Origin: Bacteroidales bacterium
Lineage (GTDB): Bacteria; Bacteroidota; Bacteroidia; Bacteroidales; Bacteroidaceae
Direction of reading: 5' to 3'
DNA length: 46,063 nt
NCBI GenBank assembly: GCA_024690405.1
Contig: JAILCU010000137.1
Coordinates: 1-46,063, forward strand
Shown here: positions 40,478 through 46,063 of the stretch, piece by piece
Position numbering within the stretch: position 1 is the stretch's first letter
Layout of the letters: every line of letters begins with the position of its first letter
Notes under the pieces: model-generated
The model's input: only the letters and a program-made list of their open reading frames with translations
Told to the model about the DNA's origin: nothing
Databases searched by the model: none
Made by a program: the position numbers and the translations under genes

Positions 40478-43144
40478 CTATCTTGTCATCTTCACCGTTC
40501 GCGTACGCCCATCCTGCGTCCACGTGATGATATAGAGGCCACGTGGAAGGGTGGCGAGAGAGGTGCCGTCAGCGGCTCTGAAGGTGCGAAGGAGATGACC
40601 TGCTGCATCAAACACACGCACCGTGAAAGTGAGGCGCGAGGGGTCGTCGGCACCGAAATGCAGACGTCCGCTCGCCGGGTCGTATGCCAGGGCATAATCA
40701 AACAACGTACCATCAATGGCATCAGGTTCGGGTTCAGGTTCGGGTTCAGGTTCGGGCTCCACCTGTCCGACCTCTTCAATAAGCCACATTCTGTTCAAAG
40801 AAGCCGCGTTGCGGTCGTCACTGGTATAGCTGAGCACCGGTGTACCATCGCTCGCATTGCCTCCGCTGAGGTTGGCAGCGTGCGACGAGAAACGGTTGAT
40901 GAGGTTGTAGCGCTCATCCGTCTGCGCCACAAAGTCCCACTGCTGACGAACATCGGTGGAGTCGCCTGCGACCATATTAAATTGCGTACCCGTGAGGGTC
41001 GTTGCCGTAGGCGTGCCTTCAGTAGGATCGTTCAAAGCCAGGCCATTCATGGCATTGACAATATAGAGATAACCGTTGGCAAGCGGGTAGATGCGCCACT
41101 GCTGACTCAGCGCCTCAGCATCGCGCTGCGAGCAGACCAGCTGGTCATTGGCGTCGGCGGTGAAATAAGTAGAGGTCTTTGAGTTATATATTGCATAATA
41201 CAAAAGACTGTCTGCAGGGAAATCAGACACTTTAGGCTCATCGGGGTCAACGGGATCGGGGTCAACGGGGTCGGGGTCAACGGGGTCGGTGCCTTCAGGG
41301 CTAAGTTCTGCAAAAGCTGTCGCCAGGAAACTGAAATGGCGGTTGATATATGTTCGCAGGTCAGCCACATACTCGTCATAAGTGGAATAAAGGACCCGCT
41401 CACGCAAGACACGGGTACTGATTCCCCAACGTTGGTAGTTGAGTTCTACCGAGGCCTCGAGGAGTTGCGTCAAGCTGTCGATCGTTGCATTCAGGTAGTC
41501 CTCCATACCTCCCGTGATGAGTTCCTGGTAACGGCGGTTGACATTGCGGGCAAACCACGGATCGCTCCACATGCGGTTCACCCAGAATTTCACATTGCCA
41601 TAGCTGGCATTGGCCATCAGCTGCTTCTCAGTGTCGTTGGTTCCCAAACGGTCTGTGCGGTTATCGTTGTTGTAAGCGATATCGTAGTCCCACAAGGGGC
41701 CCCAGAAGATGCGGTTGTCCTGTTGCTCCTTATAGAAATAGGTGCTGAACATACCATCTACGTTTCCCGACATCTCCGTGCACAGATACCAGTTCAGGAG
41801 CGACGTAGAATCGACATAGGTGCGATATCCGTTGACGGGATCGGTGTAGTCATCGCCGAAGAGGCGGTTCTCAAATTCCTGAACGAAGTTGCTGGCATAG
41901 CTACTCTGCTCCTGCGCCAGCTCTTCGGAATCAGGATAATGAATGCGCACAGGCACGCTTTGAAGAGCGGTATAGAAGCCGTCGGGCGGCAGCACCGTCT
42001 GCGTCTCACTGTCCCAATATGAAGAACTGTTGAAATCTTTGAAGCCGTCCGCTTCGAAGAGGTAGCCCCCCGTGATGTCGCTGGTCTCGGTGAGCGGATA
42101 TTCCTGTTCGGTGATGTTCACACGATGAGGACGCACATCAATCTGGTCGGAAATCTGATAGTTGCCCACATATTTGTCGTTGAACGTCAGGTCCACGAAT
42201 TTGGCGGCAGGATTGAACTTCAGCCCCGCACGCTCGCCCATAGCACTGGTTACGGCGTTGCGGATGAGCGTCTTGTCGGCATGGTTGGCCAGCATCGTCC
42301 ACTTCTTGGTCTTGGCATAGCCCTTACCCAGGAGTTTCTCCTTCTGGTGGAATTTCAGTCTATAGGGTTTCTTGGCCAGATTCCACGTGGAGTTGCCTCG
42401 TCCGCGTATCTCCAGCGAGTCGTAGAACGCTACGCTGTCGTTCTCATAAACGTACCACATCCGGGCCAACACATAGTCCGTCTTGCTGGTAACGGCACGT
42501 CCGGAGAAAGTATTGATGTACACGTGCGGCAGGTTGGTCAGGCGTTGCACCTCCTTCTCCGAAGGGTCGGCATCGGGATCGGGTGCAGAGATGAGTTCCA
42601 GTCGCCAAGTGAACTGGGGCGTCAGCGAATAGTCTGCCGTGGGAAGCTCATAGTTCCAATAGTTCTTCTCCACGCACCAGAAGGTATTGGCCCCCCACGC
42701 TGTTCCGATAGAATTGGTCGCACGCACTGCATAGGTGTCGTCCTCTTTATACCACACCTGACCTTCCCAAGCGTAATCGCCGCGGGAGTTGGTGAAGAGA
42801 TATCCATAATTCAAAATATCTCCCTGACCGTTGTCTGTGACCTTGGGATTCGTGAAAAAGCAGTCGAACTGCCATCCGGGCGACTTGAAGAGGCTGCTGC
42901 CCTCGGTCTTGCGGAAGGTGAAGCGTCCGGCAGCAGCGACCTGGTCCGTCAGTTTGCCTTCTTCCGTGAGATAGTAGCGTGCCGAGCTCTCATACTCTCC
43001 GTTGTTCAACGTATAGACATAATAGGTGGCGTTCGCCGTGATGGCAGCATTTGCTGCCTCATACTGAGCATCAGTCACCTCTTGTGCCATGACTGCAAAA
43101 GGCAGGAACATGAAGCACAAAAATAAGCGTAAAGATAATCGCAT
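40478..43144 (-). CDS. Secreted CotH-family protein with Pro-rich linkers and a sorting-like C-terminus
   Basis: An 888-residue protein from ATG 43144 (MRLSLRLFLCFMFLPFAVMA, signal peptide). Residues 22-190 form a domain of unknown type, and 205-545 are a CotH kinase-like domain. It shows LEIRGRGNSTWNLAKKPYRL, RNAVTSAMGERAG, TEMSGNVDGMFSTYFYKE and FWGPLWDYDIA. A DPDPVDPDPVDPDEP linker is followed by a ricin-like or lectin-like domain (about 665-800), then EPEPEPEPEPEP. The last 70 residues (VRVFDAAGHLLRTF, LPRGLYIITW) resemble type IX secretion tails. CotH proteins phosphorylate proteins or bind surfaces; the activity here is unproven. The frame is open to 43309, but the -7 box at 43172-43179 excludes it. 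Confidence 0.9.
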   Translation of the reverse strand: MRLSLRLFLCFMFLPFAVMAQEVTDAQYEAANAAITANATYYVYTLNNGEYESSARYYLTEEGKLTDQVAAAGRFTFRKTEGSSLFKSPGWQFDCFFTNPKVTDNGQGDILNYGYLFTNSRGDYAWEGQVWYKEDDTYAVRATNSIGTAWGANTFWCVEKNYWNYELPTADYSLTPQFTWRLELISAPDPDADPSEKEVQRLTNLPHVYINTFSGRAVTSKTDYVLARMWYVYENDSVAFYDSLEIRGRGNSTWNLAKKPYRLKFHQKEKLLGKGYAKTKKWTMLANHADKTLIRNAVTSAMGERAGLKFNPAAKFVDLTFNDKYVGNYQISDQIDVRPHRVNITEQEYPLTETSDITGGYLFEADGFKDFNSSSYWDSETQTVLPPDGFYTALQSVPVRIHYPDSEELAQEQSSYASNFVQEFENRLFGDDYTDPVNGYRTYVDSTSLLNWYLCTEMSGNVDGMFSTYFYKEQQDNRIFWGPLWDYDIAYNNDNRTDRLGTNDTEKQLMANASYGNVKFWVNRMWSDPWFARNVNRRYQELITGGMEDYLNATIDSLTQLLEASVELNYQRWGISTRVLRERVLYSTYDEYVADLRTYINRHFSFLATAFAELSPEGTDPVDPDPVDPDPVDPDEPKVSDFPADSLLYYAIYNSKTSTYFTADANDQLVCSQRDAEALSQQWRIYPLANGYLYIVNAMNGLALNDPTEGTPTATTLTGTQFNMVAGDSTDVRQQWDFVAQTDERYNLINRFSSHAANLSGGNASDGTPVLSYTSDDRNAASLNRMWLIEEVGQVEPEPEPEPEPEPDAIDGTLFDYALAYDPASGRLHFGADDPSRLTFTVRVFDAAGHLLRTFRAADGTSLATLPRGLYIITWTQDGRTRTVKMTR

Positions 43145-43171
43145 AGGGGTTGCTTTTTCGTTTTTCGGCAG

Positions 43172-43179
43172 CAAAGGTA
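43172..43179 (-). promoter_or_regulatory. Promoter -7 box of the CotH gene
   Basis: TACCTTTG on the minus strand, 28 bp before the ATG at 43144. No exact -33 element. Confidence 0.55.
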
Positions 43180-43390
43180 CGCTTTTTTCCCGTACGAAAG
43201 GATAAAAAGACGGTTTTTTGTCGATGTCTTGCCCAAAAAACACCGAATAAGTTCCTTTCAACAACAATTCTCCGTCGCCCACCTTCTTTATATGACCTCC
43301 CCGCAGCATCGGACGGGCACCATCGCAAAGAAAAAACGAACAGCCATGTACTTTTTTCGCTCTTTCTTCTCTACTCTCATGTTTTTATCC

Positions 43391-43398
43391 TATCTTTG
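43391..43398 (+). promoter_or_regulatory. Possible distal -7 box for the GH31 gene
   Basis: TATCTTTG on the plus strand would give a leader of about 115 bases before the ATG at 43522. Confidence 0.4.
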
Positions 43399-43469
43399 CA
43401 CACATCATTTATCTTCATCTGTCATATTCCTATCATCATTTGTGGTAGCACGGAAGCCGACAAACAACT

Positions 43470-43477
43470 TACCTTTG
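43470..43477 (+). promoter_or_regulatory. Possible proximal -7 box for the GH31 gene
   Basis: TACCTTTG on the plus strand, 45 bp before the ATG. Together with the box at 43391 it suggests two alternative starts. The rest of 43180-43390 shows no gene. Confidence 0.5.
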
Positions 43478-43521
43478 TGGCGCAAAAGCACTCATTGATC
43501 ATTCTTAAACACATCGCTAAT

Positions 43522-45942
43522 ATGAACAAAAGATTTACTTTGCTGACAGCCCTGCTGAGCGTGGTTGTCACTTCAATAATGGCCCAGCCAGCCGAATTCC
43601 TGATTGGAAAGACGAAGGTTTGCGTGGAGTTTTATACCCCCGATGTCGTCAGGGTGGTGAAAACACCCGCAGGACACGACTTCCACAAAAGCAGCCTGAC
43701 GGTGATCGCCCAACCGGAGAACGTCAACATCAGCCGCAAAGGCAATACGCTGAAGAGCAGCGGGCTCACGGTGAAGGTGGACCCGCGAACGGGGGCCGTC
43801 ACATTCAGTGCGCACGGCACGACGCTCCTGCGCGAGCGGGCTTCGGCCTCCTTCGAGCCGCGCACCGACGGCCCCGATGCGGGCAGTTTCCGCGTCACGC
43901 AGGCCTTCACCCTCGACAAGGACGAAGCCATCTACGGTTTAGGCACCTTCCAGAACGGCAAGATGAACCGCAGGGGCGAACACAAACTGATGGAACAGTC
44001 CAACTTGGAGGACTTCCAGAACGTACTGCAGAGCATCAAGGGCTGGGGGTTGTTCTGGGACAACTACTCACGCACGCAGTTCGACGATGACACTGCGCAA
44101 GGGATGTCGTTTTCCTCGGAGGTCGGCGACTGCGTGGACTATTATTTTATGTTTGGCGGCTCGGCCGACGGCGTGATCGCACGGATGCGCAAGCTGAGCG
44201 GCGACGTGCCGATGTTCCCACTCTGGACCTTCGGCTTCTGGCAATGCAAGGAGCGCTACAAGAGCGCCGATGAATTGCTGGGGGTGCTCAACAGGTACCG
44301 CCAGCTGCAGGTGCCCCTCGACGGCATCATCCAGGACTGGCAGTATTGGGGTCCTAACTATCTGTGGAATGCCATGGATTTCCTGGCCGATGAGTTCAGC
44401 AACGGACAACGGATGATCGACCGCGTGCATCAGCAGCACGCCCATTTCATGATCAGCATCTGGGCCAGTTTCGGGCCTATGACCAAAGCCTACCGACAGC
44501 TCAACGAGAAGGGGTTGCTCTACGACTTCGAGACCTGGCCGCAGAGCGGACTCACCAAGTGGCCGCCCAACCTGGACTATCCCTCGGGCGTCAGGGTCTA
44601 CAATGCTTTCTCACCGGAGGGGCGCGCCATCTACTGGCAGAACATGAAAGGACTCTTCGACATGGGTGTTGACGGATGGTGGATGGACTCCACCGACCCC
44701 GACTTCTTCAACCCCAAGGAGACGGACTACGACCAGAAAGCGGGAGGTGACGCCACCTGGCGACGCATGCGCAATGCCTTCCCCCTGGCAACGGTGCGCG
44801 GTGTCTATGAGGCACAACGCAAGGCGTCGGAGCAGAAACGTGTGTTCATCATGACGCGCTCTGCCTTTGCCGGACAGCAGCACTACGGCTCTAACATGTG
44901 GAGCGGCGACGTCGCTTCGTCGTGGGAGATGCTCCGTAATCAGGTGCCTGCAGGCTTGAGCTATTCGCTCACAGGCAATCCCAACTTCAACACCGACATA
45001 GGCGGCTTCTTCTGCGGTTCGTACAACACCCGCGGTGGCGGGTCCGCTCCCAGGAATCCGCAGTATCAGGAACTGTTCGTGCGCTGGATGCAGTACGGTC
45101 TCTTCTGTCCCATTTTCCGCAGTCACGGAGCCGATGCGCCGCGCGAGATATGGCAGTTTGGCGAGAAGGGCGAACCCGTCTATGATGCCATCGAGAAGAT
45201 GATCCGCCTGCGCTATCGCTTCATACCTTATTTATATAGTACGGCCTGGCAGGTGACTTCGGCCGACGCCAGCTACCTGCGTCCCCTCTTCAGCGACTTC
45301 GCTGCGGACAAGAAGGTGTGGGATATGACCGATGAGTTCCTCTTCGGCCAAAGCATCCTGGCAGCCCCCATCCTCGAAGCGCAGTACACCGAAGAGAAGA
45401 TTATCCGCGAGGATGCCATGACGGGATGGGACCGCAAGGAGGTCAGCGACGGGCAGGTCGTCACGGGCATCGATTGGACGACTCCGAAGCAGGCTGAGAA
45501 ATATCTGCCTAAGGGTACTGTGTGGTATGATTTCTGGACTGGAAAAGACTACCGCGGCGGACAGACACTCATCCTCGAAACGCACTTCGACCGCGTGCCG
45601 ATGTTCGTGCGCGCCGGCAGCATTCTGCCTTTGGCGCCGGAGATGCAATATGTGGGTGAGAAGCAGTGGGACAACCTCGAACTGCGTGTCTATCCGGGTG
45701 CCGACGGTCAGTTCATGCTCTATGAGGATGAAGGCGACAACTACAACTACGAGCGCGGTCAGTACACCGAGATCCCCATCCGTTGGAACGACCGCACACG
45801 TACCCTCGTCATCGGTGCCCGCAAAGGCCAATATCCCGGCATGCTCCAGCGCCGCCGCTTCACCGTCGTGCTGCCGGGTCAGGCCCTTTCGGCCGGCAAG
45901 TCCGTAGAATATAGCGGGCAGGAAACCACCGTGAAACTATAG
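43522..45942 (+). CDS. GH31 family alpha-xylosidase/alpha-glucosidase, exported
   Basis: Probably releases alpha-linked xylose or glucose, for example from xyloglucan oligosaccharides. The 806-residue protein starts MNKRFTLLTALLSVVVTSIM (signal peptide) and has an N-terminal beta domain (about 30-215), a catalytic barrel, and C-terminal beta domains. The nucleophile is D389 in GWWMDSTDPD; the acid/base is D463 in NMWSGDVASSW. WTFGFWQCKERYKS and GIIQDWQYWG favour the alpha-xylosidase subgroup. It appears to lack the PA14 insert known from the Bacteroides xyloglucan enzyme. The frame is open from 43150, but that part crosses the promoter region. It is divergent from the CotH gene and followed by a strong hairpin. 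Confidence 0.93.
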   Translation: MNKRFTLLTALLSVVVTSIMAQPAEFLIGKTKVCVEFYTPDVVRVVKTPAGHDFHKSSLTVIAQPENVNISRKGNTLKSSGLTVKVDPRTGAVTFSAHGTTLLRERASASFEPRTDGPDAGSFRVTQAFTLDKDEAIYGLGTFQNGKMNRRGEHKLMEQSNLEDFQNVLQSIKGWGLFWDNYSRTQFDDDTAQGMSFSSEVGDCVDYYFMFGGSADGVIARMRKLSGDVPMFPLWTFGFWQCKERYKSADELLGVLNRYRQLQVPLDGIIQDWQYWGPNYLWNAMDFLADEFSNGQRMIDRVHQQHAHFMISIWASFGPMTKAYRQLNEKGLLYDFETWPQSGLTKWPPNLDYPSGVRVYNAFSPEGRAIYWQNMKGLFDMGVDGWWMDSTDPDFFNPKETDYDQKAGGDATWRRMRNAFPLATVRGVYEAQRKASEQKRVFIMTRSAFAGQQHYGSNMWSGDVASSWEMLRNQVPAGLSYSLTGNPNFNTDIGGFFCGSYNTRGGGSAPRNPQYQELFVRWMQYGLFCPIFRSHGADAPREIWQFGEKGEPVYDAIEKMIRLRYRFIPYLYSTAWQVTSADASYLRPLFSDFAADKKVWDMTDEFLFGQSILAAPILEAQYTEEKIIREDAMTGWDRKEVSDGQVVTGIDWTTPKQAEKYLPKGTVWYDFWTGKDYRGGQTLILETHFDRVPMFVRAGSILPLAPEMQYVGEKQWDNLELRVYPGADGQFMLYEDEGDNYNYERGQYTEIPIRWNDRTRTLVIGARKGQYPGMLQRRRFTVVLPGQALSAGKSVEYSGQETTVKL

Positions 45943-45981
45943 CCTGCTACCCTCCCAACGTCCGTTTTCCCATCAAAGAAC

Positions 45982-46019
45982 GCACCCCGCATGCTCCAAG
46001 TAGCGAACATGCGGGGTGC
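45982..46019. terminator. 12-bp perfect hairpin downstream of the GH31 gene
   Basis: GCACCCCGCATG (45982-45993) pairs perfectly with 46008-46019, with a 14-base loop, 39 bp after the GH31 stop. The T tract is weak on both strands. It may serve a convergent gene beyond the window as well. Confidence 0.65.
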
Positions 46020-46063
46020 TGTGTAATGAGAAAAGCCTTGAAAGTTGTTGTTACTTCACAGCC

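Noticed and set aside
43150-43521. Extended N-terminus of the GH31 frame
   Set aside because: The extension crosses two -7 boxes and part of the CotH leader; a clear signal peptide starts at 43522.
46051-46063. Possible last codons (Ala-Val-Lys-stop) of a minus-strand gene entering from the right edge
   Set aside because: Only 13 bases are visible, too few to support a gene.

Overview
The window looks like chromosomal DNA from a Bacteroidota species, most likely a Prevotellaceae/Bacteroidales gut-type bacterium. The reasons are repeated promoters of the Bacteroidota type (TTG or TTTG, 19-21 bp, then TAnnTTTG) just upstream of many genes, gene families largely confined to this phylum (DUF4199, DUF4348, DUF6048, DUF6452), secreted carbohydrate-active enzymes, and a CotH protein with a C-terminal region resembling type IX secretion tails. 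No tRNA, rRNA, CRISPR array, prophage or recognisable transposase was seen. Thirty-two protein genes are supported, one of them cut by the left edge.

Layout. 1-1758 (minus): start of a long secreted protein that runs off the window. 2138-2965 (minus): a lipoprotein of unknown role. 2966-4023: about 1 kb without genes, holding a 22-bp tandem array that passes in register into three palindromes. 4024-8213 (minus): carB and purU. 8345-11002 (plus): mutS2, convergent with apbE (11101-12177). 12516-17821 (minus): dipeptidyl peptidase IV, DUF4199, GT2 glycosyltransferase and the overlapping pair DUF6452/DUF6048, probably one operon. 18070-22000 (minus): GH105 hydrolase, a THUMP RNA methyltransferase with a repetitive tail, and a secreted hypothetical protein. 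22221-26135 (minus): FetA-like ATPase, N-carbamoylputrescine amidase, agmatine deiminase and FetB-like permease, so the two putrescine-forming enzymes sit between the two halves of one ABC transporter. 26261-27280: pheS. 27417-34949 (plus): DUF4348 lipoprotein, murB, nth, pgk, an NMT1-like binding protein and a TPR protein. 35255-38364 (minus): kdsA-kdsD-phospholipase D family protein. 38525-40094 (plus): MaoC hydratase and dapA. 40478-43144 (minus): CotH protein, divergent from a GH31 alpha-xylosidase-like enzyme (43522-45942, plus).

Most genes are housekeeping: pyrimidine/arginine precursors (carB), formate supply for purines (purU), peptidoglycan (murB, dapA), Kdo for LPS (kdsA, kdsD), glycolysis (pgk), translation (pheS) and DNA maintenance (nth, mutS2). 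GH105, GH31, DPP IV and the partial gene point to use of plant or host glycans and peptides, but no SusC/SusD pair is present, so these are not in a canonical polysaccharide utilisation locus here.

The most unusual content lies outside the genes. There are many short tandem arrays (8, 22, 28 and 37 bp units), several directly against stop codons, a duplicated 24-bp hairpin, a roughly 147-bp inverted-repeat element over a start codon, and repeat-like or low-complexity insertions inside coding sequences (carB linker, mutS2, agmatine deiminase). I did not find a clear new defence or mobile system. The best candidates for something undescribed are the 22-bp array with its phased palindromes, the 3'-end minisatellite family and the fetA-aguB-aguA-fetB arrangement.
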